Assembly: GCA_905221605.1 (NCBI GenBank)
Contig: CAJNDS010000768.1
Coordinates: forward strand, 458,359 to 522,358
DNA: 64,000 bases
Reading direction: 5' to 3'
Origin: Symbiodinium natans
Taxonomy: Eukaryota; Sar; Dinophyceae; Suessiales; Symbiodiniaceae
The notes below the pieces were generated by a model, which did not search any database, was not told the origin of the DNA, and saw only the letters and a list, made by a program, of their open reading frames with translations. How positions within the stretch are numbered: position 1 is the stretch's first letter; the number at the start of each line of letters is the position of its first letter. Made by a program: the position numbers and the translations under genes. Below are positions 1 to 11,396 of the stretch, piece after piece.

Positions 1-116
1 AAAACCAAAAATACCAAAAAACACCAATTTTCCGGGACTCTCAGGAAATCCCTATGAGGCTTCTCCAAGAGTCCCGGACAATTGTTTTTTTTGGCATTTT
101 TGGTTTTTTTGGTTTT
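1..116. repeat. Inverted repeat at left edge, possibly truncated
   Basis: Two arms face each other: CCGGGACTCT at 32-41 and AGAGTCCCGG at 68-77. They are extended outward by complementary A/C-rich (1-30) and T/G-rich (78-116) tracts. The structure could fold into a long hairpin and resembles the other MITE-like inverted repeats of the window. The left arm starts at base 1, so the element may continue outside. The right arm grades into degenerate TTTTTGG repeats to about 160. Confidence 0.55.
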
Positions 117-186
117 GGTATTTTTGGTTTTTTGGTTTTGGTATTTTGGCTTTTTGGTTCGCCTTCACGGTCACGGGGCAACAACT

Positions 187-870
187 ACGCATTTTTAAGT
201 GTGCTTATGCTAATTGTGCTTTTCAGAAATAGTATACAAGTGGTCTTTCTAGTGCTTCAGAACTATTTGTTTCGTTATTATGTAAGTAGAGCCGCCAGTG
301 TTTAGTGCATCTTTTGGTTGTACTCAAGTGTAGTAGACCTTATTCAGCCATTACTTGGTGCTCTGGTAGCTCAATTCGCATGGATAATATTTGCCTGGTA
401 AATGCGATTAATTATCTAGAAGCAGCATTTGCAATACTTGTCTTGAGAAAAAGCATTTATAAAAAGTGACTCCTACTCGTCCAGGAATACCCCAAAACCC
501 TATAATCCAAACTTTACCAGAGATTCTCCTGAAAAGCTTGCGCTTTTGGATGTTTTTATGTATTTGTGAATTTGCTTGTGTATGGCCTTCACTAAGTACT
601 TTTCTAGGATTCTTGTGCATTTTTTAAGCCTGATTGTGCAAGTTGCGTTTTTCAGGCATGGTATATATGTGGTCTTCATTGAATACTTCAGACATCTTTT
701 TTTCATCGTTATGTAAGTAGAACAGCTTCTATTTCCATTATTGTGCATTTTTAAGCTTGCTCATGCAAATTGTGCTTTTCAGACATAGTATATAAGTGGT
801 CTTTAGTGAATACTTCAGCAATCTTTGTCTCATTGTTGTGTAGGTAGAACCGTTTCCATTTCCGCAAGTG
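187..870 (+). repeat. Diverged tandem repeat, about 128-bp unit (3 copies)
   Basis: Related units begin at about 187, 615 and 743. The last two are contiguous with a 128-bp spacing. Each carries GTGCATTTTTAAG-like sequence, then TTTTCAG, then a 55-57 bp block ending in TGTAAGTAG or TGTAGGTAG. Between copies 1 and 2 (300-614) is AT-rich sequence with pieces of the next repeat family, such as AATTCGCATGG. The TTTTCAG and GTAAGTAG edges resemble splice acceptor and donor sites. I see no conserved open frame across the three 55-57 bp blocks. Confidence 0.7.
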
Positions 871-1645
871 TTTATTTCGTATTTGGTTAAGTATGGTCCT
901 TTACATAGTATTCACTTGAGTCAAATTGGGCTATTTGCTTCAGAATTCCTCTAGTAGTTAAATTCGCATAGAATGAATACTTCAAAAAAAACTGTTTCAT
1001 GAATATGTAAACATAAGGTGTTTCATTTGACTTCGCAGATAGTACTTCAATAATACTTTGCCTGGAATAAACACAACTGTTTCAATGCATTCATTAGTTG
1101 CTCAACAAAGCACTGTTTGCCCTTTAAACCACACTTTGCCATATGTTGGTTGAATATGGTGCTTCTTTCGTATTTTGGTTGAGTATGGTCCTTTAAATGG
1201 TATTCACTTGAGTTAAATTGGGCTATTTGCTTAATAATTACTCTAGTAGCTAAATTCGCATAAAATGATTATTTCAAAAATAAAACGATTCATGAATATG
1301 TAAACATAAGGTATTTCAGTGGACTTTTCAGAGAGCATACTTTGCCTAGTACAAACACAATTGTATAAATACAGTATTTGCACTTTAAACGCACACTTTG
1401 CCATTTTTGGTTGAGAATGGTGTTTATTTCGTATCTTGGTTGAGTATGCTCCTTTAAATAGTATTCACTTGAGTCAAGTTGGGCTCTTTGCTTAATAATA
1501 TTACTCTAGTAGCTAAATTCGCATAGAACCAAGAAAAATGTTTCACTATTTGATTAATACTTTGCCTCGTACAAACACAACTGTATAAATAAATTAGTTG
1601 CTCAACAAAACATTAATTGCCCTTGAAACGCACAACTTGCATAGA
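865..1645 (+). repeat. Diverged tandem repeat, about 260-290 bp unit (3 copies)
   Basis: The anchor GTATGGTCCTTTA recurs at 891, 1183 and (as GTATGCTCCTTTA) 1444. Each is followed by TATTCACTTGAGT, AAATTGGGCTATTTGCTT and AAATTCGCATAGAA-like sequence. Spacing is 292 and 261 bp. Copies differ by substitutions and small indels, so the array is old or degenerating. No heptamer islands occur in the AT-rich zone 1-1,680. I see no coding potential. Confidence 0.75.
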
Positions 1646-2285
1646 CAAACACTGATCTAAACATCTAAAAACAGCATTGTCCGCTTCAGATTCAAAATGT
1701 AGATTCTTCCAATGCTGGCTTATCGGGGTCTGTGAGGTGGGTGTCCCAGTAACTGTCCTTCATTACCCGGTGATTAACTACGCGACTTTTGGGCCTTCTT
1801 TGTTATTTTTTGTTAAAAAGGCCTAAAAAAGGGTAGGTCGCTGGGGGGGGGGTAGCAGATATATACATACATATACATATATATATATATGACACAGGTG
1901 TATATACAGTTGCCTGCAAGTCGCATGGCCATAGCTATTCAAACTCGTTCAGCTCGAAAGCCCTGTGAGCAAGAAAGGGGGCCGAGCTGCTTCTGCAAGT
2001 CGCCCATGACGTCCTGCTGGCAGAGCTCCACTTCCTGGTGAGATTTGTTTAGGGTTTAGGGTTTCGGGTTTCGGGTTTAGGGTTTAGGGGTCCGGGACAA
2101 ATTCTGGGGCTTAGAGGGCTTTCTGGGTTGGTTGGGTTGTTCGGGCTCGTCAAGAGGACTCTCTTACGAATCCCAAGCCCTATCAACCCCGCAAACCCTT
2201 TTTGTATCCAGGCTTCTGGCAGATTTCACTATAAACCCTCTCTCTCTCAGGCAGTATCAACTCTGGCTCTATAAACCCTAGGCCC
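1646..2285. other. Transition from AT-rich repeats to heptamer mosaic
   Basis: The AT-rich repeat ends near 1,680. A G run (about 1842-1851) and a TATATACATACATA-type microsatellite (1857-1905) follow. A TTTAGGG/TTTCGGG island lies at 2047-2090. The remainder is unique-looking sequence in which I see no gene. Confidence 0.5.
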
Positions 2286-4730
2286 TCAAACCCAGTTCAT
2301 GGTTGGGATAATGTGAAAACTTGAAATTTCTATTCCTTCTTGGGCTGAAGTACCCTTAAACATGTAAAATGGTACCCAACCACGACAAAGAAACCCAACC
2401 GTTTTTCTTTGCAGACCCAGGGAGCGAAGCGGGCCGCGATGGTCAGCATCAGGCAGAAAAGTGGAAAGACCTGGCTGTGCCCCCATACCTAGACCCGCGA
2501 GCGATCGAGAATTCCCTTAAAAAGACGCCAAAAAAAAGACCCCACCAATCTGGCAAAGGGGTGGTCCCAGGAGCCAGGCTTACCTCGAATCATGGGTGCT
2601 TCGGGAACCGCTTGAACGGGTCCGGGGTCTGGAATTCGATGCTCTGGCCTCTTGGGTTAAAGGGGGAGAGACCGCAATCCCTTCCCAGGTGGTTTGGGGG
2701 GGTCCGTAAGCCTTCAGCGTTCTAATCCGTTCGTAAGTAATTAATCTATATAAACTTCTATAAACGCCGTAGACCGTTTGAAGAGAGCACAGACCAGCTT
2801 CGACTGCTCATGGGGGAGCAAACTAAAGCAGAACAACACCGAACCCTAAACTCTAAACCCACCACGTCAATGCCCCTCCGGGGGCCCCTGCCAGAGCTAA
2901 GGCCGCCAGTATCGCATACGCAACAAGGAACACCTGCGCAGGGTTGCTGTGCTTTGGAGTTTCGAAGCTGGACACTAGAGAGCTGGGATTTCAAGGCATA
3001 TTAGGAGTAGAGGTTCTGAGACAGAAAAGACGGCATTCAGGGCATGGCGGGTGGGCTGCTCAGAAAGGTTCTAAGTTTTGGGTCCCCTTATTGCTGCTAC
3101 TGCACCCTTAACACAAGAACTCCGAAAGGGACTCGAATTTAGAGAACAAACTACCCTTCAACACTCAGAGCATGGCATCTTGCTTTGTCAGCTTTAAGCT
3201 GAGACACTCATGCATTGAGGGGGGTTTTAGGGTTAGGGTTTACTGTCGATCGAGCCCCCCCCCCCTCGTCCCCCTCGGCCCTGCACACCCTGAATGCTCT
3301 CCCCATATGGCCTTCTGGGTCTCGTCATAGTCGTAATCACTCCTAGGCTCCAAAGCTTCAAGAGCTTGGCAAGGGACTGAAGGGCTGAAGGATTCCGAGT
3401 TGAAGGACATTGAAACGAGGGCTCAAGGTTTGGGATGTTTTCGACTAGCCGCCAGGCAAGGGTACAGATGCCCGTCGCTACGGGTAGCCTCATGGTGCCC
3501 AGCGCCTTTAGCATTCAGCTCTCCGCTTTGCTCAACTCTTCTTAGCTGGTCCTGCCAGCTCTACTCTCACAGCTCTAAAACCTGAGACCCTCCATGTATC
3601 CTGAAGGCATCTGGAACCACCATGCAAGGCCTAAGAAATCAATCCCGCGCCCTGGCGCTCTGCTGGTGGGAAAGTTCCCTCCACCACGAAACCAAAGCCG
3701 ATTGAGAGCATCAGCGTCGCCACCACCTCGGAAAACGGAGCTTGGGCTTAGGCGGCTGCAGGATTGTGATTTTATTGTTCTTGTTGTGATTCTTCTTCTC
3801 ATTATTGTTAGTACAGTCATTTTTTGTTATAATTAAGAGGGTAAGGCTTACAGCTTACAAGGGCGGCTGAAGTGCTTAGGGACTTGTAGGGGCTTAAGAT
3901 GGTTGAAGGGGCACAAGGCCCAAGGACCCTATATTTAAACCGTACAAGAACCGTCTTGTTCGCTTCCGCATACGCAGCCGCACAGCAGGAGGGTTGAGGG
4001 TTCGGGGTTTCTTTACTTCCTGAACAGTGGAACAGCCGGGCGAACATCGCAGGGATGCCTATCGGGCGGCCGGCAACGTCAGGATAGAACGCAGCGTTTA
4101 GGGTTGGGTTTACCTCAACCTTCAACCACACCAACTGCAGCCAAAGAAGCCATGAGGTTATCAAGGCTGGAGATGATGACCGTCACCTACGGCTCTGGCA
4201 TTCCCAAATGAGGCTGACCTCCTCGCTTTGTTTCGGATTGGGCTCTCGAGGCTGTGCAGTTCTGAGAGCGTGCGCCTGATCTCGCATCTCCTCCCGCACG
4301 GTGTTGAGGATGTCGATCCTCATGGGGGGCAGGAGGCAAGACGGGTGCTAAGGCTCTTGGCTCTTGGCTCTTGGCTCTTGGCTTCAGCGAAGCACTTGCC
4401 TCCCGGCCGACTCTCATCTCCGAACTGCAGCATAGCTTCTTCTTGAGACCCCCCCCACTCTATGATTCGACCACCAAGCACCAAAGCACGGTGCAGGCAA
4501 AGTAATCTCATGTGATTGCAGCTGTCGTCCTCATGCTCTGCAGGCCGATGTCATAACCTGGCTACCACGTGGCAAGCCAGGTGCAAGCTGGAAGCACACA
4601 AGCCTTGAGCCCTTTCCCAGAACCCTGAACCCTCAACCTCCTCGCAAGTTGCCATAAGTCTGCAGACTTTGCAAAGCACGATGGCCCTACGAACTCCAAG
4701 GAGCCGCCATGTCGCAGCTGTTCTAAATTA
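2286..4730. other. Unique-looking sequence without a recognised gene
   Basis: Short open frames occur on both strands, but none stands out in composition and several lie opposite each other. Scattered single TTTAGGG or CCCTAAA motifs occur (for example 3228-3241), with a C11 run at 3255-3265. An AT-rich pyrimidine patch lies at about 3765-3835. Four tandem copies of the heptamer GGCTCTT run from about 4352 to 4382. Confidence 0.45.
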
Positions 4731-4842
4731 CCCAGAGAGCCCAAATACCCCTTAAAACAAGGAATATATCTTGCATCATATTCGGGATCCCTGTGTAGCT
4801 TGAGGTCTATTGCTTAGCTAAGGGCGTAGCGGGCTTTCTGGG
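4731..4842. mobile_element. MITE-like inverted repeat, family B, copy B4
   Basis: The left end reads CCCAGAGAGCCCAAATACCC. The right end, reverse-complemented, reads CCCAGAAAGCCCGCTACGCC. The ends match each other and those of copies B1-B3. No open frame lies within, so any movement would depend on an outside transposase. No clear target duplication is visible. Confidence 0.6.
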
Positions 4843-4936
4843 TAGGGCCTTTTAATGGTAACAGTAGTACCCAGGTCCCTTAGAAGGAAGACCACCCACA
4901 AAGGGACCAGAATAACAAATCGTCGATACGAGCACA

Positions 4937-4987
4937 CCCTAAACCCTAAACCCTAAACCCCAAACCCTAAACCCTAAACCCTAAACT
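4937..4987 (-). repeat. Telomere-type heptamer array (CCCTAAA), 7 units
   Basis: Seven tandem CCCTAAA units, one of them CCCCAAA. It sits about 75 bp left of inverted repeat C1. Confidence 0.9.
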
Positions 4988-5061
4988 CCCCCGAGGCCTC
5001 GCCGAGACCAAGTCTCGTCTCGGTTGTAGGAATGCCATGACTGCCTGATGGGAAGCGGCAG

Positions 5062-5194
5062 TACTTGGAGGTTCAGGGTACTTATTAACCCAATACTAAC
5101 TGTACTGAAACCCAATTGTGACCATCTTAGGGCACTGAAGGGGCTTGACAAGTGCAGTTCTAATTGGTTAATAAGTACCATGAACCTCCAAGTA
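5062..5194. mobile_element. MITE-like inverted repeat, family C, copy C1
   Basis: The ends are terminal inverted repeats of about 28 bp. The left begins TACTTGGAGGTTCAGGGTAC. The right, reverse-complemented, begins TACTTGGAGGTTCATGGTAC and continues CTTATTAACC like the left. The element is about 133 bp with a non-palindromic core and no coding capacity. It belongs with C2 and C3 near 55 kb, although the cores differ. Confidence 0.75.
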
Positions 5195-6390
5195 GCGGGG
5201 GTTAGCACTTTCTGTTCTTATACTTCGGACAAGGGTGGGACTGTAAGTTGGAACACCGAAATGAGGTTCAGGGTTTTTGGGCCTGGGGATGTTTCTCTGG
5301 GGGCCCTAGAACTAAACCCTAGACCCTATACCCTAAACCCGAAACTGCCCTCGACTCTCAGGATCGTTCGGCTCGGGCCTTCAGGTTGGGATGTCGAGTC
5401 TGGAGGTGACTTCCAGGCCCGAGATCCAGGCAGAGAGTCTATACTAATACGAGTATCATAGAATACTATACGAATAAAATTATACAATAATTTGACTATA
5501 TGTACAATATAAAATAGTCAGATATGATATAGTACTAGAAGAAGAAACACTCTAGTAATATAATGGTATAGTGCGGAACTGAGCTCAAGGGATCCAGATG
5601 CAGACCCGGTCTAAGCTTACAAGTTACAGCGTGAAGCCAAGTTGGGTCCAGGTTTTTCTTTTCGTGTTTTTTTCTGTTTTTTTCGTATTTTCATGGTCTT
5701 GGGTTTAGGGTTTAGGGTGTTTAGGGTTTTTAGGGTTTAGGGTTTAGGGTTCACCTGAAACCATAAAAACACGAAAACACAGCCAGAAAAAATACGAAAA
5801 AAGAACCATCAGCCAGCCAAGTTCATCTCTTCCGTGTCTGGGCCCTACGTTTCTCAGGCGATGGGTGCTTTCTGTCCTTCAAGCGTGCTGCGTTTGGAGT
5901 CCGGACTGCACTTGCTCTGATTCATGAGAGAGGAATAGAGCTTAGGCTAGGTTGGATTGGAGTGCGCCCAGTAGTTTAGCGCAGATCAGTCGAAGCGCAA
6001 GATTCCGATGGCTTCCCCCAGTGACAGCGTCGCTGCGGCAGCGCCCATGGCAGTTTGCTTGGCACCCGGAGGGCTGCGGGTTTAGGGTCGGAGCTTAGGC
6101 TTCTTCAGTTTGAGGCATCGAGCTCGGGCTCCAGGGCTGTCTTTATTCTCACTGGTGTGGGACAGGCCGCCAGCACATCACTTCGTGATCTGGCCGGAGG
6201 TTTCAAGAACTGATCGCGGGGCTGAAGCTGTCATGATGCTGGGCTGCTGGCTGCTGAGATAGACGTTCTCATGCACACTGCTTTTCATGTTTCTATATGT
6301 TTCGACTGCTGCGGGCTGACATTCGCAGGTCATGCTACCGCAGTGACCCCATCCACAAGCAATCCCGGCCCGGAATTTCTTGAGATCGCC
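5195..6390. other. Mosaic interval: AT-rich patch, heptamer islands, no gene seen
   Basis: Short CCCTAAA motifs lie near 5315-5340. An AT-rich patch of TATACTA/ATAATA-like sequence spans about 5440-5575. A TTTAGGG island at 5701-5751 is flanked by T-rich (5650-5695) and A-rich (5762-5805) arms that are partly complementary, including TTCGTATTTT and AAAATACGAA. The rest, 5810-6390, is unique-looking with short open frames that I cannot support as genes. Confidence 0.5.
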
Positions 6391-6391
6391 C

Positions 6392-6481
6392 CCCTAAACC
6401 CTAAACCCTAAACCCTAAACCCTAAACCCTAAACCCTAAACCCTAAACCCTAAACCCTAAACCCTAAACCCTAAACCCTAA
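6392..6481 (-). repeat. Telomere-type heptamer array (CCCTAAA), about 13 units
   Basis: Nearly perfect tandem CCCTAAA. It faces the TTTAGGG-strand array at 6599-6762 across about 117 bp of unrelated sequence, so the two lie in opposite orientation. Confidence 0.95.
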
Positions 6482-6598
6482 AGTTTTGTGGCCCCCCATA
6501 ACCTGAGAAGCCGCGAAGAGCAGTGAAGACCGCGACCTGGTCCCACGACCGTGGCGCCATCCGCCGAGAGGACCTGCAGGGCGCACATGGGCCCACAT

Positions 6599-6762
6599 GG
6601 GGTTTAGGGTTTAGGGTTTGGGGTTTGGGGTTTAGGGTTTAGGGTTTGGGGTTTAGGGTTTAGGGTTTAGGGTTTGGGGTTTAGGGTTTAGGGTTTGGGG
6701 TTTAGGGTTTAGGGTTTGGGTTTAGGGTTTAGGGTTTGGGGTTTAGGGTTTAGGGTTTAGGG
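6599..6762 (+). repeat. TTTAGGG/TTTGGGG mixed heptamer array with higher-order pattern
   Basis: About 23 heptamers in which TTTGGGG variants recur, mostly after every two or three TTTAGGG units, giving a rough 21-28 bp higher-order period. One hexamer-length unit near 6717 breaks the phase. Confidence 0.9.
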
Positions 6763-7580
6763 CATCATACAAGAGGCTCAGTCGGTGTTACGGGCCCCTT
6801 TTCCCGCAAGGTATTCAGTGCTGGCTTTCTGAATGTGGGTCCTCTGCCTTTGCCAATCTCCGCAGCTTAAGAATTGCTGGGTAGCTGTTAGTGAATCTCT
6901 GTGGCGTCAACTTCTTGAGGCCACCGACTAGAACCTGTTCCACTAGGCACTGGGTGTTCTGCAAGTAGGTCGGACGGCTACTAAAAAGGAAGATCGCATG
7001 TTCCAGTGAGGCTAGCCAGACAGCACAAGTCTTTCTTTTCAGGTCTTCGTGCTCGCGAGGGAAAGAAGCCACGCCCAGAATCTGCTAAGTAGTAAAATAT
7101 CTAAATTTAAGCCCGCCACCAGAACCCTAACGCACGTGTAGTTGTCCTAGGTGTCTGACATAATGCTGGGGGGAAGGGGGCTTGATGATTAGGAGGCAGC
7201 CGTGGGATTTCAGAGCCCCTAAACCCCAAACCCTAAACCCCTAAACCCTAAACCCACCCTTTTGTTGAAGGCCGGGCCACCAAGGATTCTTCGTCCACTG
7301 ACGAGGTCACGGAGGCGTGGATTGCTTCAGCGGACACCTCATCGAGGGAAAGCGCCGTGCATGCAATCCGCGTACAGAAGCAGCAGCCGCACTACGAGGT
7401 ACCAGCACGAGACACGTCCATTGAATAAACAGGTATTTGACTCAACACGTGCACCTGGATAGGGGGATGAGAGACTTGCCAGCAGTTTTTCAGTTACTCG
7501 GCGGTCACAAATCCGGCCTCCCTAACCTCCTAAAAACTCCAGCGCCTGGGTGACATCACTACTCATACACTCGGGGGAGT
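6763..7580. other. Unique-looking interval, small heptamer island
   Basis: Open frames lie at 6815-7072 (minus) and 7262-7462 (plus), neither with convincing composition or partners. A CCCTAAA island with 8-mer variants (CCCCTAAA) lies at 7217-7256. I see no recognisable gene. Confidence 0.4.
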
Positions 7581-7633
7581 CCCCAAAGAGCCCAATACCC
7601 CTTAATTAAGGAAAATACCTTAAATCATACTAA

Positions 7634-7674
<41 letters not shown>

Positions 7675-7739
7675 GTATATATATATATATATCTAGTTTA
7701 AGGAACATCCCCCAATTAAGGGGTATGGGGCTCTCTGGG
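7581..7739. mobile_element. MITE-like inverted repeat, family B, copy B1 (microsatellite inside)
   Basis: The left end CCCCAAAGAGCCCAATACCC and the right end GGGGTATGGGGCTCTCTGGG are inverted copies of the family B terminus. The core holds (CT)n at 7636-7670 and (AT)n to about 7692, which makes this copy longer than B3 (96 bp). The flank about 30 bp upstream shares GTGACATCA with the flank of B2, so both copies may lie in a local duplication. Confidence 0.75.
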
Positions 7740-7838
7740 TCTCTGCAGCAACGCCAAGGAGCCTCCAAGCCATCCAAGCCATGATCCAGTTCAACGGCAC
7801 CCGTGTCGGGGTCGATGGACTTCACCTGGTGACATCAA

Positions 7839-7958
7839 CCCCAAAGAGCCCAATAAATACCCCCCTCAAACAGGGAATACCGCCTTATAACACCGTATGA
7901 AGGATCCCTATATGAAGTAAGTTACATTCCTTAACGAAGGGGTATTGGGCTCTCTGAG
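7839..7958. mobile_element. MITE-like inverted repeat, family B, copy B2
   Basis: It begins CCCCAAAGAGCCCAATAAAT and ends GGGGTATTGGGCTCTCTGAG. It lies only about 100 bp downstream of B1. The middle contains GGATCCCTAT-like sequence also seen in B3. No coding capacity. Confidence 0.75.
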
Positions 7959-7968
7959 AAGAGCCTGA

Positions 7969-8856
7969 CTAATAGAAACCAATTGCCCTGGGGGAGTTCA
8001 TGTGACATTGTTTTGAGATCCGTTCTTGGAAATCCATGGGCCTTTGATCCTGAGTAAGGTACACGTTTCTTTTCACACTTTGCAAAACTACTTTGACACG
8101 CAGCACAGACAGGTGCAGTCCAGCGGCAGGCATCTGCGCCTTCAAAGGTAGCACTGCACCTTGCGTGGCTACCAGCTTGCGCCCGAAGAAGGGAAAGACA
8201 AGATTCACCACGACACTTATGAAGGCAGTGGTAGAGAGGGTAGGACAAGAGGGCGACTGTGAGAGATGCGATCTGGCTTCATAGGGGCAAGAGCTGATGG
8301 TAGGATCAAACCAGTGCAAGACAAGACGCCGCTCTTCCTCACGTCCAAGGTAAAGGTCAGCGCCCAGCCTCGACAGTTGGTTCCAGGGCTTGGACGAGGA
8401 GGACGGAGACGAGCTAGTGACGGTTCGTGTTTATTTCTGATGAAAGAAAATGGGAGAAGATAGTGAGCTTCTCATCTGCAACGATTCGGGCGCTTGCTGC
8501 GCGCCTCTTGCTCACCTCATGCAGCTGAGCCACATGACCATCATTTTGGAAGCTATGCTGAAATTCGGTCGGCAATTTGTAGGACAGTGTAGCACATGCA
8601 CATCGTCTTCGAAAGCTTGAATACACAAGTATTGGAGCATGATGGAGCAACTCTGAACTTTCAGATTCTGATAAAGGCCTGAAAGCCAACTGCGCCTTGT
8701 CATGAAGCCCTCGTCTTGAACCCCAGGGGATTTAGGGTTCAGGGTTTCGGGTTTAGGGTGCAGCGAAGAAGCCACCCAGCAGCGTGCCGGGTAGGGGCAC
8801 CACCGGTGCCGGAGGCGCGACCTGTGCAGTGGAGGATCTAGACTATTCGAAATCAC
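7969..8856 (-). CDS. Candidate protein-coding region, split between frames; function unknown
   Basis: Two minus-strand open stretches have protein-like composition. The upstream one (8856-8512, about 114 codons) contains the run LYQNLKVQSCSIMLQYLCIQ. The downstream one (8319-7969, 116 codons to a stop) contains a hydrophobic segment TAFISVVVNLVFPFFG at about residues 30-45, a possible membrane span, and a basic/polar C-terminus with NVYLTQDQRPMDFQERISKQ. A TTTAGGG-type block at 8728-8760 lies inside the upstream stretch and translates as the typical LNPK peptide. Another minus frame at 8689-8414 is also open. I recognise no family. It could be exons of one gene, a decayed gene or chance. Family B elements lie just downstream. 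Confidence 0.3.
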
Positions 8857-8879
8857 TACATGCCTGTCAGATACTCTAT

Positions 8880-9790
8880 AGGTTTAGGGTTAAGGTTTAG
8901 GGTTTAGGGTTCGTCCAGTCTTTACAGGGCCTCTGTGGCGACCACTACATCGAGGTGGTCGAACAGTTCTGGCTGCAAGTGCACTGAAGGTTTTGCGGGC
9001 TCGCGCTAGTAACGCGAACAGCAATTGCTGAGCAGGTGTAGTGTAGGGCTGCTGCATGTTTGCCGCAATGAATCTTGAGCCCCGAACCTCAAATTGCAGA
9101 AGTGTTCTGCATCTCACACACGGAAACATTCGCGTGGCAACCGCCACGACAACCTACTATTTGCTTAAGAACCCAAAAGAAGCCAAAATAATCATCCCTC
9201 TTGTACCCTTAGCAAGGAAGATTTTTTGTCGGGGTTCTTTGGCAATTCGTACAACCTAGCTGGAACACTTGAAGATCTGTTTCGAGTGGCAAAAAAGGTC
9301 GGAAACATCGCTTACCCACCATTATTATCCATGCCTCCGTTGATGTCTCTGTGCACTACACCCACGACTTTACGCTTTCTCATGCTTCAAACCCCTCACA
9401 GCAAGCTGGCCTTTCTTTTGGGTAAGTTCCACTGAGAAGCGTGTCCTGAACTCTCTTACAACCCACCATCAGGAAATACTCTCCTGCCTCAATGTAAGGG
9501 ATGAGCTCTGGAAGCGCGGGTGCAGGTGGCGACGGATCCTGAACGGCGACGTTTTCTCACGTTGCGATAGACTTGCAAAAACTTTTAAGGCTGCCAACAT
9601 CTGTCACCCTGTTGCACGACGGAGTGGGGGACCCTTTTCGAGTGTGGAAACTTCTGTAATAAAAACTGTTGGGACTGGCGACCTCGGGCCCAATTGGGCA
9701 GTTGACCTGCCAAGCGCCCTACAAGCCAGAAAGGTAGAACAATCTTCGACAACTAGAACTTCAATTAGCATTTAGTTTTAATAGTTTCTT
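8880..9790. other. Unique-looking interval, no supported gene
   Basis: A TTTAGGG island lies at about 8880-8911. Open frames at 9147-8890 (minus) and 9056-9435 (plus) are short and mutually overlapping. I see nothing recognisable in 9436-9790. Confidence 0.4.
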
Positions 9791-9795
9791 CGGCT

Positions 9796-9835
9796 TCATA
9801 TAAACAAAAAAATAATTCCCAAGGGGCATATGGAT
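9796..9835. repeat. Dispersed 40-45 bp repeat, copy 1
   Basis: CATATAAACAAAAAAATAAT followed by TCCCAAGGGGCATATGGAT matches, with a few substitutions and a small indel, the sequence at 11397-11442. It may be the conserved end of a longer decayed element, because both copies are preceded by AT-rich sequence. Confidence 0.6.
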
Positions 9836-9839
9836 TCGG

Positions 9840-11396
9840 CCATGCTCTGGCCATCCTAATGAAATGTGCCCACCTCTTCCACGCTGCTTCGCACCCTAGG
9901 ACCTATAGGCCATGATGTTTCGATTCCTGGGCGCAGGTTGCCTATCCTAAACCCTAAACCGCTGTTTTTTCAAACGGCCAGAATACCCAGTCCCGCCTGC
10001 CGCAACAGGCCCAACCTTAGCCAAAGTCGTGTCTCAAGCTCACCACGACAAAGCGGCAAGCCTTATGCTTGGTAAGAATTCAACTCGGAACCTCTCGCAT
10101 GTCTGGTTCTGCCTACCAACACCCTGGCCCTACCATGGGTGCTGAAGCTTAGGGCACTTGGGCCGGCGAAGAAAGCTAAACAACCTAAACCCAACTGCCT
10201 CGCAACCCACAAGCCAAGCTATCGCTTTCCGGCATGCCGCACGGCTGGCATTGCTACGCCCAGCAAAGGCGAAGGAAGCAGCCGAGCAATTGCCTCATGG
10301 TCTCGGATGGTGCGGTATGGGTTGCTATAGGGTGTGGGATTCCTCCTCATTTTAAGAGTCATGTTCTCTAAAAGAGCTCCTTGCCTGTACATGCCTGTAC
10401 AGTATGATGCCTGTCCTGAAGCGATACAATGAACCCCGCACCCATCTTATAGAGACGTGCAACCATCACACCCCGCCAGGAGCGACACGATGCTCGTGCC
10501 CCGCGGCACACTTCAACCCAAACAAAAAGTCCTCGAAAGCCAACCACAGTGATAAGCTACCGTTGCCCCCACCTTATCCCCGCACCTCCAGCCCCCAAAC
10601 CACCAAGCCCAGGAAAGTCAAACGCACTACAAAACATCACAACCATGCAGCGCGACAGGATTCCTAAGCCCCGAGCCCGAAAAAACTCGAAACCCTGCCC
10701 ACCCATGAAAACGTGTTCCAGGATGCCCGGGAAAGCTGCAAGAAGACCTGGAGATTGCCACCAGCCTTTGGCTTTCAAGGCTTCCTAAGGTTGGGTGAGA
10801 AGGGTTCTGAGTCCCAAGAGTAGCCGAGGGTAGAAAGAAGGAATAACAAGGGTTTACGGCTTACTCGGCGCTATCTCTGAGTCTGAGCAACTGAGCGCGA
10901 CTGCACTGTGAACCAGCACATCATCGGGACCACCCCCCCAAGCAGTACCGGAACTACAGGGCGGCATCCCAATTCACCAGCCGATCCGACAGGACAGGGT
11001 TCAAAAACTTTTTGCCAGGGTAGCGTTCCAAGAAGTACGCACTCACAAAGGGTCCTGCATACCAGGTGCTTGCCACAATGGATCCTCTGGATAAGGCTCC
11101 AGCTGGGATGAATGCCGCGAGGTGCATCGTCGGCGGCAGCGTGCCCGTCCTGGGCGTCGAATGAGTCCTCAACCCTGAACCCTAAACCCCCTAATTTGTA
11201 GGATGAAGTTCCTGTGCTTTGGCCTCCGAATCCTCCGAAAGCGGCTCTAACGGACTGGGCGAAGGAACCAATTGAACCAATATTGGGACTGACGGCCATC
11301 CATCCCAGGTTGGATAATTTCTGCTTAAGCCGTTCCCATGTCTATACTCCCCTTAGAACCTTAATAAACATAATGCTTTTAAATATCCTCTTGGGT
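9840..11396. other. Unique-looking interval, proline-rich open frames, no supported gene
   Basis: C-rich DNA at 10404-10788 gives open frames on both strands that are rich in Pro, Lys and Arg. I attribute this to base composition. A direct repeat TGCCTGTACA occurs twice at about 10383-10402. A minus-strand open frame at 11299-10871 (142 codons) is Gly/Ser/Cys-rich and includes a heptamer-derived YKLGGLGFRV peptide. I do not support it as a gene. Confidence 0.35.

Noticed and set aside
10404-10788. Proline/lysine-rich protein
   Set aside because: C-rich base composition explains the residue bias. Overlapping frames on both strands are equally open.
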